64,000 nt of DNA from Rhodothermales bacterium (GTDB lineage: Bacteria > Bacteroidota > Rhodothermia > Rhodothermales > VXPQ01): positions 1 to 64,000 of the forward strand of contig JAJDWX010000020.1 of the NCBI GenBank assembly GCA_022825385.1. The letters are read 5' to 3'. Position 1 is the first letter of the stretch. Each line of letters starts with the position of its first letter. Below are positions 24,276 to 32,738 of the stretch, in pieces. The notes beneath the pieces were generated by a model. That model made no database searches. It saw only the letters and a program-made list of their open reading frames with translations, and had not been told where the DNA came from. The position numbers were made by a program, and so were the translations under genes.

Positions 24276-25052
24276 ATGCAACTCGCATTCGACATAGGCA
24301 ACAGCGCCGTCAAGGGAGGCGCGTTCGAGGGGGATCGGCTTCGCCATGCGTTTTCGCTGCCGCACGATCCGTCGGGCATGGAGGCCGCGCTGGATGAGGC
24401 GCTGCGCAGGGCGCCCGCCGCCGCGCAGGTCGCGAATCGGGTCGGCGTGGCGTCCGTCGCGCCCGCTTCGGAGGCGCGCCTCATGCGCTTGCTGGCGGAC
24501 CGGGGCCTTGTTCCCGTTCGGATCCATGCTGCGATGCGGCTTCCGTTTCGCCTTGATATAGACCGCCCGGAAACCCTCGGGGCCGACCGCCTTGCCGCTG
24601 CTGCCGCCGCCTGGGCCGAGTACGGCGCGCGGGCGGCGCGTTCTGTGATCGTCGTCGATGCGGGGAGCGCCGTTACGTTCGAAGTCGTGCGCTCCGGCGG
24701 CGTCTATGTCGGGGGGACGATCGGGCCCGGTCCGGCGATCGCCTTGCAGGCCCTCTGCGAAGGCACGGCCCAGCTGCCCGCTGTCGCGCCCGACTGGCCG
24801 ACGGCGCTCCTCGGACGCTCGACGACCCAGGCCATGCAATCCGGCGTTATGTACGGGTTCGTGGAGGGCGTACGCGGCCTGGCGCGCCGAATCCGGGACG
24901 CGTTGCAGGAGGAAGCGTTTGTCGTGGCTACCGGGGGATGGGGGCGCCAACTGGCCGAGCGCATTCCGGAAATAGACCAGGCAGACGAGCATCTGGCGCT
25001 GAAAGGCGCGCGCCAGCTCATGGCGCTGAACGAGGCGGACGCCGCGTCGTAG
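24276..25052 (+). CDS. coaX: Type III pantothenate kinase
   Basis: 258 residues. The ASKHA phosphate-1 motif is LAFDIGNSAVKGG, the pantothenate-site GADRLAAAAAAW follows, then VVDAGSAVTFEVV and GGTIGPGPAIAL. This is the first committed enzyme of coenzyme A synthesis. The ATG at 24276 is preferred to the TTG nine bases upstream. It forms an operon with birA; type III kinases normally need a monovalent cation and are not feedback-inhibited by CoA. Confidence 0.92.
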   Translation: MQLAFDIGNSAVKGGAFEGDRLRHAFSLPHDPSGMEAALDEALRRAPAAAQVANRVGVASVAPASEARLMRLLADRGLVPVRIHAAMRLPFRLDIDRPETLGADRLAAAAAAWAEYGARAARSVIVVDAGSAVTFEVVRSGGVYVGGTIGPGPAIALQALCEGTAQLPAVAPDWPTALLGRSTTQAMQSGVMYGFVEGVRGLARRIRDALQEEAFVVATGGWGRQLAERIPEIDQADEHLALKGARQLMALNEADAAS

Positions 25053-25083
25053 CGCCGCGCGCCCGGTGCGTGTCAGGACCGCG

Positions 25084-25896
25084 TCAGGCGCGTTTTACGA
25101 AGGCGATTTCGATTTCCTTCGTGGCCTCGTTTTCCGTGGAGGCGTCCGCGTCGTACGCATATCCGTCCGGGTGCTTCCACTCAAGCAGGGCTTCCAGATT
25201 GTCCACGGCCTCGCGCACAATGAAATTAACCAGTTTCCCCGTAATCGGCGCCATGTCGCTACGCGTCGCTTGTCGCGCGCCGTTCTTTTCGTCGTAGAAC
25301 CGGACGCGTACGCATTGCGCATACCCGTGGTCGTCTTCCCAGGCGGCAAGGTGCGAATCGGGGAGCATATTCCATACGAACGCGCCCTGGATCGTCCGGT
25401 TGAGCACGGGACTCAGGACGGGTCGCCAGAAATCGGTCAGCGCGCCGACGCCCGGCACATTCGATTCCATGGGCAGCCGATGGTCGGGGACGAGATCGTC
25501 CGGGCGCAACAAACCGAAGAATCCGGACAGGATGACGCCGTTTTCCAGCAGGCGGCGTTGGGCGCCCGTAGGCAATCCTTGAAAATCCATGGCCTCGTAC
25601 ATGACGCCCGGACTGAAACGGTCCAGGGCGGCCATGAGCGGCGCGTCGTAGATTTCCTGGTTGATTCGGGTCACGCGCTCAAGGTCTTCGCCCTGTGTCG
25701 CAAACAATGCTTCAAGGCGATCCCCGGCTTCGATGGATTCCTGCACCGCGCCGATGACCTTCCGCCGCTCGATGTTCAGTTCGTTGAAATAGTTGAACGT
25801 GTTCGGCGTACGATAGTCGAACATGTCCGGCACGAAAGGATTTCCTCCCTCTTGAGATTTTTCGGAAGGCGCAAGAAGAATCGAAAAGTTCGCCAT
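25084..25896 (-). CDS. yaaA: YaaA-family (UPF0246) peroxide stress protein
   Basis: 270 residues. The N-terminal ILLAPSEKSQ is the signature start of YaaA/DUF328, and AMDFQGLPTGAQRRLLENGVI, LSGFFGLLRPDDLVPDHRLPM and FRVRFYDEK-type segments follow in order. In E. coli YaaA lowers free iron during peroxide stress by an unknown mechanism; here the role is inferred. The long internal insertion with acidic residues is within family variation. It converges with coaX, the stops lying 31 bases apart. Confidence 0.85.
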   Translation of the reverse strand: MANFSILLAPSEKSQEGGNPFVPDMFDYRTPNTFNYFNELNIERRKVIGAVQESIEAGDRLEALFATQGEDLERVTRINQEIYDAPLMAALDRFSPGVMYEAMDFQGLPTGAQRRLLENGVILSGFFGLLRPDDLVPDHRLPMESNVPGVGALTDFWRPVLSPVLNRTIQGAFVWNMLPDSHLAAWEDDHGYAQCVRVRFYDEKNGARQATRSDMAPITGKLVNFIVREAVDNLEALLEWKHPDGYAYDADASTENEATKEIEIAFVKRA

Positions 25897-25952
25897 GGGA
25901 CAGCAGTGCGCCAGCGGAGTGCGGTGGCTGGCAATCCTGAATAGTACGGTTT

Positions 25953-26288
25953 TTACGTTGTTTTTTCGGCGGGCGGGGCAGAGGCGCTCCGGGCGTCTCC
26001 AAGCAATGTGTCTATTTCGTCCCGAATCCGGCGCGCTTCTTCTTCGGCGTCCTCAACCAGCTGGTTGCCCGTCCGCCGCGCTTCGCTGTCGCGCTCTGCG
26101 CCAGAGAAGTCCTCCACCGCCGACCCGATCCGATCCGCCATCGTTTCCAGTTGATAAACAACGCGCCGGCGCAGTTTCCGGCCTTCGCCCGGCGCCAGCA
26201 GAAGCCCTGCGGCAAAGCCTGCGGCGGCGCCGACGACGAGGCCCGATACGCCTGTTCGAACGATATTGCCCAGCGAATAATGCTTCAT
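25953..26288 (-). CDS. YtxH-domain membrane protein
   Basis: 111 residues. A YtxH-type glycine-rich membrane segment (TGVSGLVVGAAAGFAAGLLLAPGEG) lies near residues 13-37, followed by a basic turn RKLRRRV and a charged helical tail (EDAEEEARRIRDEIDTLL). The LLAPGEGRKLR motif is diagnostic of the family, which is often linked with stress or envelope functions but poorly understood. Confidence 0.85.
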   Translation of the reverse strand: MKHYSLGNIVRTGVSGLVVGAAAGFAAGLLLAPGEGRKLRRRVVYQLETMADRIGSAVEDFSGAERDSEARRTGNQLVEDAEEEARRIRDEIDTLLGDARSASAPPAEKTT

Positions 26289-26337
26289 TCGACCGTAGCC
26301 CGTTTAGCCAGGTGGTTGGTCGGGTCATGCCCGACGT

Positions 26338-26433
26338 TTATCTTCCTTTCTTCTTGTGGCGGTTCTTCCGAAGACGCTTTTTCCTTTTGTGGGTAGCGAT
26401 CTTGTGTCTTTTGCGTTTACGTCCGCATGGCAT
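26338..26433 (-). CDS. 31-residue AURKAIP1/COX24-type ribosome-associated protein
   Basis: A tiny, very basic protein, MPCGRKRKRHKIATHKRKKR... ending RHKKKGR. This is the bacterial AURKAIP1/COX24-domain protein of Bacteroidota and relatives, homologous to a mitochondrial ribosomal small-subunit protein. GAGAGGAA lies about 11 bases before the ATG. The gene is too short for most ORF filters. It is an informative taxonomic marker. Confidence 0.9.
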   Translation of the reverse strand: MPCGRKRKRHKIATHKRKKRLRKNRHKKKGR

Positions 26434-26758
26434 AGCGACAAGTTCCTCTCGTAAATAAAGCGCCCCGCGCGGGGCTGGCGAATGTGTTAGCCCGATGCTT
26501 TTCGGGCTAAAGAATCCTTTACCCGGATCGGGCCGGAAAGTTTCAGGACGGGCGCATGGACGCGACGGACCATAGAGAACGCCTGCGTTTCGACGTGGGC
26601 GTCGCGTCGTCCGCGCAAGCCGCTGCGCTTCGCGGAATCGGTCGTCGTATCCTTAAAATCGGCGGGAAGGATCTCCGATCCGTAAACGGGACATTTTTAT
26701 TCCAGCGAAATACGCCGTATATTTCCTGATTATTGCGAATCAACGAAGTGCAGGCTTC
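26434..26758. other. Intergenic region with two palindromes
   Basis: Between divergent genes. It holds a perfect GCCCCGCGCGGGGC palindrome at 26462-26475 and a 9-base inverted repeat TTAGCCCGA (26487-26495) / TCGGGCTAA (26502-26510) with a 6-base loop. These lie upstream of the COX24-type gene on the minus strand and 250-300 bases upstream of the hydrolase. The second may be a leader hairpin or bidirectional terminator. Nothing else is evident. Confidence 0.5.
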
Positions 26759-27571
26759 ATGTACACGGTCATAGAAAAATCCATTTACGAAATCAAAGAG
26801 CGCGGCGGCTTCCGGTATATCGAAGAAGGTCCCCGGACAGACCGCCCGCCGATTGTATTTCTGCATGGCATGCTGGGAAATCTGACGAACTGGACGGACG
26901 CCGTCCGGTCCGTGGCGGCGGACGGATACCGCGCCCTTGTTCCCATGCTGCCGGTGTATACCCTTCCCATAGACCAGACCCATATGGGGGGGCTCATGCA
27001 GTACGTGCACGAATTTCTCGAAGAAATGTCGCTTGATTTCGTGACGCTCGTGGGCAATTCGCTTGGAGGCCAGCTGGCCTGCATGTACATGCTTACGTAT
27101 CCCGACCGCGCCTGCGCCCTGGTCCTTACCGGTTCTTCGGGGTTGTACGAAGTAGAGATGGGAACCGGCAGTCCCAAGCGGCACGACAAGAATTTCATTC
27201 GGGAGCGCGCGGCGGTCACCTTTTACGACAAGAAGCACGTGACGGACGACCTGATCGACGAAATGTCGGACGTGGTTACGGATCGGTCTGCCGTGCGGCG
27301 GCTGATCAAGGTAGCGCGGGCTTCGAAAAAAGAAACCGTTCGCACGCGCCTGCATGCGATCCAGGCGCCGACGTTGCTTATCTGGGGAGAGGACGATGTC
27401 ATTACGCCCCCGGACGTGGCCAGGCAGTTCGAGGAGTTGATTCCGGATGCCGAGCTGCATTTCATTGCGCAATGCGGCCATGCGCCGATGCTGGAGCATC
27501 CGGATACGTTCAACAGGATCATGCTGCGTTTTCTGCAAAAGCGCGTGAGCGCCACCGCCCTTGCGGTCTGA
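26759..27571 (+). CDS. Alpha/beta hydrolase
   Basis: 270 residues with the complete hydrolase triad pattern: oxyanion HGMLGN, nucleophile elbow GNSLGG (Ser), acid in LLIWGEDDVITPP and His in CGHAPMLE. The DFVTLVGNSLGG and PDAELHFIAQCGH regions resemble C-C hydrolases or esterases. No signal peptide, so probably cytosolic. The substrate is unknown. Confidence 0.85.
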   Translation: MYTVIEKSIYEIKERGGFRYIEEGPRTDRPPIVFLHGMLGNLTNWTDAVRSVAADGYRALVPMLPVYTLPIDQTHMGGLMQYVHEFLEEMSLDFVTLVGNSLGGQLACMYMLTYPDRACALVLTGSSGLYEVEMGTGSPKRHDKNFIRERAAVTFYDKKHVTDDLIDEMSDVVTDRSAVRRLIKVARASKKETVRTRLHAIQAPTLLIWGEDDVITPPDVARQFEELIPDAELHFIAQCGHAPMLEHPDTFNRIMLRFLQKRVSATALAV

Positions 27572-27607
27572 AAATATACGCGGCAAGACGCGGCAAGGAG
27601 ACCTGCC

Positions 27608-28150
27608 TTGATCATGAAACGATCCTGCGCGCCGACAGCGCTTCTTGCTGGTTTGCTTTTGTTTTCGGCCTGCGCTCCTTCTCTTGCTCCGCTGTATCGG
27701 GATTACGACGTCGTTCCGCTGGATACGTCTCGCGCGGCGTCCCTTGCCGACCCCGCCGAGGGCCCGGAAACCTTGTCCGGCGCCCCGTCGGACGAGCGCG
27801 CGCCGCCCGCCATGGCGCGCCCGCGCATCGTGGCCGCCCTGCATGAGGCCGGATGGGATACGACGTCCACCAGCTTGCCGCACGCCGTGGCTACCCGCGA
27901 GCGCGTATTGCAACGATGGGGGCTGTACCGGATTGTCGCGTACCTCGAAGTTGCGCCGCTGGGCCGCGACCATGTGCGCGTCTATGCCCACCCGTTCCGA
28001 AAATACGTATTCGGCAAGGCCAGCAAGATTCCGTACCTGACGCGCCCGATTCGCTCCCGATTCCTTCCGGAACTCGACGAGGCGTTCGCGAAACACGGCC
28101 TGCAACCGGTTGGCACGCCGTTCGAACGAGACGATACGGCGTTGCGGTAG
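27608..28150 (+). CDS. Putative lipoprotein
   Basis: About 180 residues. The N-terminal MKRSCAPTALLAGLLLFSAC has a lipobox FSAC at the end of the signal. AAGGAG at 27595-27600 sits 7 bases before a TTG at 27608 and 13 before the ATG at 27614; the TTG start is favoured by spacing. The mature part (GWDTTSTSLPHAVATRE, GLYRIVAYLEVAPLG, VRVYAHPFRKYVFG) looks like a small alpha/beta fold. It is probably an envelope lipoprotein of unknown function. Confidence 0.7.
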   Translation: MIMKRSCAPTALLAGLLLFSACAPSLAPLYRDYDVVPLDTSRAASLADPAEGPETLSGAPSDERAPPAMARPRIVAALHEAGWDTTSTSLPHAVATRERVLQRWGLYRIVAYLEVAPLGRDHVRVYAHPFRKYVFGKASKIPYLTRPIRSRFLPELDEAFAKHGLQPVGTPFERDDTALR

Positions 28151-28228
28151 GCCATCTTGCCATGAATCTTATTTTAATGGATATCCGTAAGACGATCAGG
28201 TACTTTTCCTCCCTTTTTTCGCGCCGCC

Positions 28229-29647
28229 ATGAATAGCCTTGCAAGGCGCTTCGCTTCGTTGCTTGTTTCGGCAGGTTTGCTGTTCGGCCTGGCGCCTGTT
28301 GCGTCCGGCCAGTCGCAGCAGGCGGGCTTGCCCTCTCCGGACGCGTTGTTCGAAGCCCCGCTTGCGGACGGCCCCGTATACATCGTTCCGATTCAGGGGC
28401 CTATCGACAATGTGCTGGCTCGCTACGTACGCCGGGCGACGCGCGACGCCGAAGCCGCCGGCGCGTCGCTGATTGTCTTCGACGTGGATACGTTCGGCGG
28501 CCTGGTGGACGCTGCGGACAAGATTCGCAAGACGATTCTGGACGTCGAGCCGGTTACGGTCGCCTTTATCGACAAGAACGCTGCTTCCGCCGGGGCGCTT
28601 ATTTCCTACGCCAGCGACCGCATCGTGATGGTTCCGGGCGCTTCCATCGGGGCGGCTACCGTGGTGGAAGGGGGTTCGGGAGAGGCGGCGCCGGACAAGT
28701 ATCAAAGTTATATGCGGGGCCTGATGCGGGCCACGGCCGAAGCCAACGGACGCGATCCGCGGATTGCAGAGGCCATGGTGGACGAATCGCTGGAGGTCGA
28801 GGGCGTATCCGAAGCAGGCAGCGTGTTGACCCTTTCGTCCGAGGAGGCGCTTCGCCTGGGCGTGGCGGACGCCATTCTTTCCGATATGGATGCGGTGGTG
28901 GAGCAGGCCGGACTGGCTCCGACGGCTTCCGTGGCCCATCGCGCCTCGACCATCGAACGCGCGTTGCGGTTTCTTAGCTCGCCGGTTTTGCAATCCCTGC
29001 TTATGCTGATGATGATGGGCGGGCTGTATTTCGAATTGCAAACGCCGGGCGTCGGGTTTCCCGGAACGATCGCCGCGGTGGGCGCCGCCATGTTTTTTGC
29101 GCCGCACTACATGATTGGCCTGGTACAGAGTTGGGAAATCGTGCTTTTCGGCATAGGGGTGTTGCTTTTGCTCGCCGAGATTTTCGTCATTCCGGGCTTT
29201 GGCGTGGCGGGCATCGGCGGGCTGGTCCTCGTGGCCGGGTCGCTTTTCGCCGCGCTGATCGGCAATGTCGGGCTTGCGTTTCCGCCTTTCGCCGCGCTGG
29301 CGCCTGCGGTCGGCACGATGGCGGTTACGCTTGTTTTGCTGATCGCGCTGATGTTTTCGCTCAGCAAATATCTTCCAAAATCGGAGCGGTTCGGCCACCT
29401 GGTGCTTTCGCCGGATCTGGCCAGCGCCTCCGGGTATGTTTCGTCCGACGCCCTGGACGAGTTGGTTGGGCAGTCGGGCGTCGCCCTGACGCCGTTGCGC
29501 CCTGCGGGCACGGCGGACATTGGCGGCGAACGCATCGACGTGGTGACGCGGGGGGAATTCGTCGCGCCCGGCGCGCCGGTGGAAATAATTCAGGTGCGGG
29601 GCAGCCGCGTGGTGGCGCGCCCCTCGACCCGGACCGAATCATCCTGA
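28229..29647 (+). CDS. NfeD-family membrane serine protease
   Basis: 472 residues: a signal peptide to about residue 28, a ClpP/crotonase-like protease domain (YIVPIQGPIDNVLARYVRRA, FDVDTFGGLVDAADKI, nucleophile Ser in NAASAGALIS near 120, Lys candidate in APDKYQSYM), several C-terminal membrane helices and an OB-fold NfeD tail (GQSGVALTPLRPAG). Family members cleave stomatin-like proteins and act in membrane quality control. It is followed by a short NfeD paralogue. Confidence 0.9.
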   Translation: MNSLARRFASLLVSAGLLFGLAPVASGQSQQAGLPSPDALFEAPLADGPVYIVPIQGPIDNVLARYVRRATRDAEAAGASLIVFDVDTFGGLVDAADKIRKTILDVEPVTVAFIDKNAASAGALISYASDRIVMVPGASIGAATVVEGGSGEAAPDKYQSYMRGLMRATAEANGRDPRIAEAMVDESLEVEGVSEAGSVLTLSSEEALRLGVADAILSDMDAVVEQAGLAPTASVAHRASTIERALRFLSSPVLQSLLMLMMMGGLYFELQTPGVGFPGTIAAVGAAMFFAPHYMIGLVQSWEIVLFGIGVLLLLAEIFVIPGFGVAGIGGLVLVAGSLFAALIGNVGLAFPPFAALAPAVGTMAVTLVLLIALMFSLSKYLPKSERFGHLVLSPDLASASGYVSSDALDELVGQSGVALTPLRPAGTADIGGERIDVVTRGEFVAPGAPVEIIQVRGSRVVARPSTRTESS

Positions 29648-29685
29648 TCCTGTCCACTTTTTCGATCTGGAAACGCCCCGAATTC

Positions 29686-30183
29686 ATGGGATTTTTTCTT
29701 CCGATAGCGCTCATTCTGGTGGGTCTCGGCCTGATCGCCGTGGAAGTCTATCTTGTGCCGGGTTTCAACGTGGTCGGCATTTTCGGCTTTATCGTTATTC
29801 TGTTCGCTATCGGGTATACGTTTACGGAAGCCGGGTTGCTGGGGGGCGTCTATGTCATTCTGGGGACGGCGGTGGCGGGCGGCGGGCTTTTTTACTGGAT
29901 GTGGACGTCCGGAGCCTGGGATCGCTTTGTACTGGGCACGACCATTACGGGAGACGAACCCGGCGCGGATCGGGATAGCGAGCGGCGGGCGCGGTATCTC
30001 GGCAAGACGGGCGTCGCCGTAACCCCCTTGCGTCCGACCGGCGTCGCCCGCATCGACGACGAACGCATCGAAGTCGCTACGGAAGGCGATTTTATCGCCG
30101 CCGGAAGCCATGTGCGCGTCGTGGCCATGGATCGTCGCCGGTTCTTCGTGCGGCTGGCGGACCCGGAAGACGCTGTTTCGTAG
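29686..30183 (+). CDS. Short NfeD protein (NfeD1b-like)
   Basis: 165 residues without the protease domain: two or three membrane helices (PIALILVGLGLIAVEVYLVPGF, GIFGFIVILFAIGY, GVYVILGTAVAGGG) and a C-terminal OB-fold (GKTGVAVTPLRPTGVA, GDFIAAGSHVRVVAMD). It appears to be a truncated duplicate of the C-terminal half of the preceding gene, 38 bases downstream on the same strand. Such short NfeDs usually pair with a stomatin/flotillin partner, which is not seen here. Confidence 0.85.
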   Translation: MGFFLPIALILVGLGLIAVEVYLVPGFNVVGIFGFIVILFAIGYTFTEAGLLGGVYVILGTAVAGGGLFYWMWTSGAWDRFVLGTTITGDEPGADRDSERRARYLGKTGVAVTPLRPTGVARIDDERIEVATEGDFIAAGSHVRVVAMDRRRFFVRLADPEDAVS

Positions 30184-30333
30184 GCGGATTTAGACATTTC
30201 TTTCCGCGTATTGGCCTGCGAGGGGTCGAATCCGCGTTCGCCGCGCAGTATCTTGTAGCGCTTGCGGAAGTCGCCTGTCGTTTTTCGCGACGGCGCCCGC
30301 GGTCTTCGCCTTCGTTTTTGCTATCTTCGCCGT

Positions 30334-32673
30334 ATGTCTTTTTCCGAGCCCGCCGATTTGTCCGTCGCATCCGTTTCCGCGGAGGCCGCTTCCCGCAACG
30401 AAACGCCCGAATCTGTTCTGGCCGACCTGAACCCGTCCCAGCGGGAAGCGGCGCAAACGACCGAAGGGCCGGTGCTTGTCGTGGCGGGGCCGGGCTCCGG
30501 CAAGACCCGGATGCTCATGCACCGGATTGCGTATTTGCTTGCGACGCAGCGCGCCCGCCCCTGGGAGATTCTTGCGCTTACGTTTACGAACAAGGCCGCC
30601 CGCGAAATGCGCACCCGCATCGATCGGCTGGCGGGGCCTGCCGCCCGCGACCTGTGGATGGGCACGTTCCATTCGATTTTCGCCCGCGTCATGCGCATGG
30701 AAGGGGAGCGGATCGGCTATGGCCGGGATTTCAGCATTTACGACACGGACGATTCGGAGCGGGTGCTGCGCCAGTTGATGCAGCGCGCCGATATCGATGC
30801 AAAGCAGTACGCGCCCCGCAGCATTCGAAATATATTGTCCGGCGCGAAGAACCGGATGAAATCCCCCGAAGAATACGCCCAATCCGCATTTGGCCCGTTT
30901 CAGCAGGTCGCCGCGCAACTCTACGGGTTGTACGAAGAGGCGCTGCGCACGGCAAACGCCATGGATTTCGACGACTTGCTCCTGAAGCCCATCGCGTTGT
31001 TCAATCAACACCCGGACCTGCTCGAAAAATACCGGGCGCGCTGGAAATATCTGCACATCGACGAATACCAGGACACCAACCGCGCGCAGTACAAACTGGT
31101 CAACCTGCTCGCCGGCGGGCACAAGAACCTTTGCGTCGTGGGGGACGACGCCCAGAGCATTTACGCCTTTCGCGGAGCCGATATCGCCAATATCCTCTCT
31201 TTCCGCCGCGATTATCCGAAAGCCGTTACCGTGCGGCTGGAGCAGAATTACCGCTCCACCGGGAATATCCTCCGGCTGGCCGAGTCCATCATTGGACACA
31301 ACCGGGACCGCATAGAAAAAAACCTGTGGACGGAAAACGGGGAGGGAGAGCCTGTGTCGCTCATGGAGGCGGAATCGGAGCGGGAGGAGGCGCAAAAAAT
31401 CGAACGGGAAATTCGGAGCGCGCGCGCCGCGTTCGGCTATGGCTACGAGCATTTCGCGGTGTTCTACCGGACCAATGCGCAAAGCCGCTCGATAGAGGAC
31501 GCGCTGCGGCAAGGGGGCGTTCCGTACCGCGTCGTGGGCGGACTTTCATTCTACCAGCGCAAGGAAGTAAAAGATATGCTTGCGTACCTGCGCCTGTTGA
31601 TCAACCCCGGCGATCTGGCCAGTTTGCGGCGCGTGATCAATTATCCCGCGCGCGGCATCGGGGCGAGGACGTTCGAATGGCTTGCAGCCTTTGCGGAAGA
31701 TCGGCAGTGCACGGTCTGGGAAGCCATTGAGCAAGCCGCGCTGGCGGGACTTCCGCCGCAGGGCGAGCGCGCCGTCGTCGCGTTCCGGGAAATGATGCGC
31801 CAGCACATGCGGCAGGTCGAAGAAGGGGCGCCCGCCGAGGACATCGCGCGTTCCCTGACGGAGGCGACCGGCCTTGCCCGCCAGCTCCAGCAGGACGGAA
31901 CGCCCGAAGAAAGCCTTGCGCGCTGGCAGAATGTGCAGGAATTGATCGGGGCCATTGCGGAGTACGTTGCGGACAATCCCGAAGAGCGTACGCTCAGTAC
32001 GTTCCTGCAGGAAATGGCGCTTCGGACCGATCTCGACGATATGGACGACGAAGCGCGCGTAACGCTTATGACGTTGCATGCGTCCAAGGGGCTCGAATTT
32101 CCCGTGGCGTTCGTGACGGGACTGGAAGAGGGGCTTTTTCCCATCTCCATGGCCATGCAGGAACAGGGCGCCGTGGAAGAAGAGCGCAGGCTTTTTTACG
32201 TAGGCGCCACCCGCGCGGCGAAGCAGCTCTATCTGTCCTGGGCCCGGAGCCGTTTTCGTTTCGGCAGTCCGTTTCCGTCCGTGCGCAGCCGTTTTCTGGA
32301 CGAGATCGACGAGGGCGTCGTCCGCGCCCCGGGCGGCGCGCCGATTGCGCAGCGGAAGGGGCGGTTCCAGGCGGACCCGGACGAAACGTTCGACATTCCC
32401 GAAAATTCTTCGTACGATAAGATGGCGCCGCATTATTATCGCCGGAACCTGGCCGCGCCTGCGCGCAAGGCAAACGGGCGCACCGTGGTCTACGAGCAAG
32501 GCGAGGGCGCCATTGCGCCGGGCCGCTGCGTGGATCATCCGAAGTTCGGGCAAGGCGAAGTGCTTTCCGTGGAAGGCCATGGCGAGCAGATGCGGGCCGT
32601 CGTCGCCTTTCAGGAGGCGGGCCGGAAAAAAATTATGCTTAAATACGCGCAACTGCGCCTCGTCGAACATTGA
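30334..32673 (+). CDS. pcrA: UvrD/PcrA-type superfamily 1 DNA helicase
   Basis: 779 residues. Motif Q LNPSQREAAQ, Walker A AGPGSGKT at 51-58, Ia TFTNKAAREM, II LHIDEYQDTNRAQ near 242-254, III GDDAQSIYAFRGAD, IV VRLEQNYRST, V TLHASKGLEF and VI YVGATRAAKQLYL. A C-terminal segment (AIAPGRCVDHPKFGQGEVLS) is the Tudor-like RNAP-binding tail of UvrD/PcrA. Functions are expected in nucleotide excision repair, replication and transcription-repair coupling. The assignment is to the PcrA/UvrD group; RecB and Rep features are absent. Confidence 0.92.
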   Translation: MSFSEPADLSVASVSAEAASRNETPESVLADLNPSQREAAQTTEGPVLVVAGPGSGKTRMLMHRIAYLLATQRARPWEILALTFTNKAAREMRTRIDRLAGPAARDLWMGTFHSIFARVMRMEGERIGYGRDFSIYDTDDSERVLRQLMQRADIDAKQYAPRSIRNILSGAKNRMKSPEEYAQSAFGPFQQVAAQLYGLYEEALRTANAMDFDDLLLKPIALFNQHPDLLEKYRARWKYLHIDEYQDTNRAQYKLVNLLAGGHKNLCVVGDDAQSIYAFRGADIANILSFRRDYPKAVTVRLEQNYRSTGNILRLAESIIGHNRDRIEKNLWTENGEGEPVSLMEAESEREEAQKIEREIRSARAAFGYGYEHFAVFYRTNAQSRSIEDALRQGGVPYRVVGGLSFYQRKEVKDMLAYLRLLINPGDLASLRRVINYPARGIGARTFEWLAAFAEDRQCTVWEAIEQAALAGLPPQGERAVVAFREMMRQHMRQVEEGAPAEDIARSLTEATGLARQLQQDGTPEESLARWQNVQELIGAIAEYVADNPEERTLSTFLQEMALRTDLDDMDDEARVTLMTLHASKGLEFPVAFVTGLEEGLFPISMAMQEQGAVEEERRLFYVGATRAAKQLYLSWARSRFRFGSPFPSVRSRFLDEIDEGVVRAPGGAPIAQRKGRFQADPDETFDIPENSSYDKMAPHYYRRNLAAPARKANGRTVVYEQGEGAIAPGRCVDHPKFGQGEVLSVEGHGEQMRAVVAFQEAGRKKIMLKYAQLRLVEH

Positions 32674-32738
32674 TTCCCTTGCAGGATTGCGCTGACGAAG
32701 CCTGCTTCGCTTTAGCGCATCGCTTTCACGCTTTCGCC

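Noticed and set aside
26543..28105. Long minus-strand frame opposite the hydrolase and lipoprotein
   Set aside because: Antisense shadow; the plus-strand genes show catalytic triad, lipobox and ribosome binding sites.
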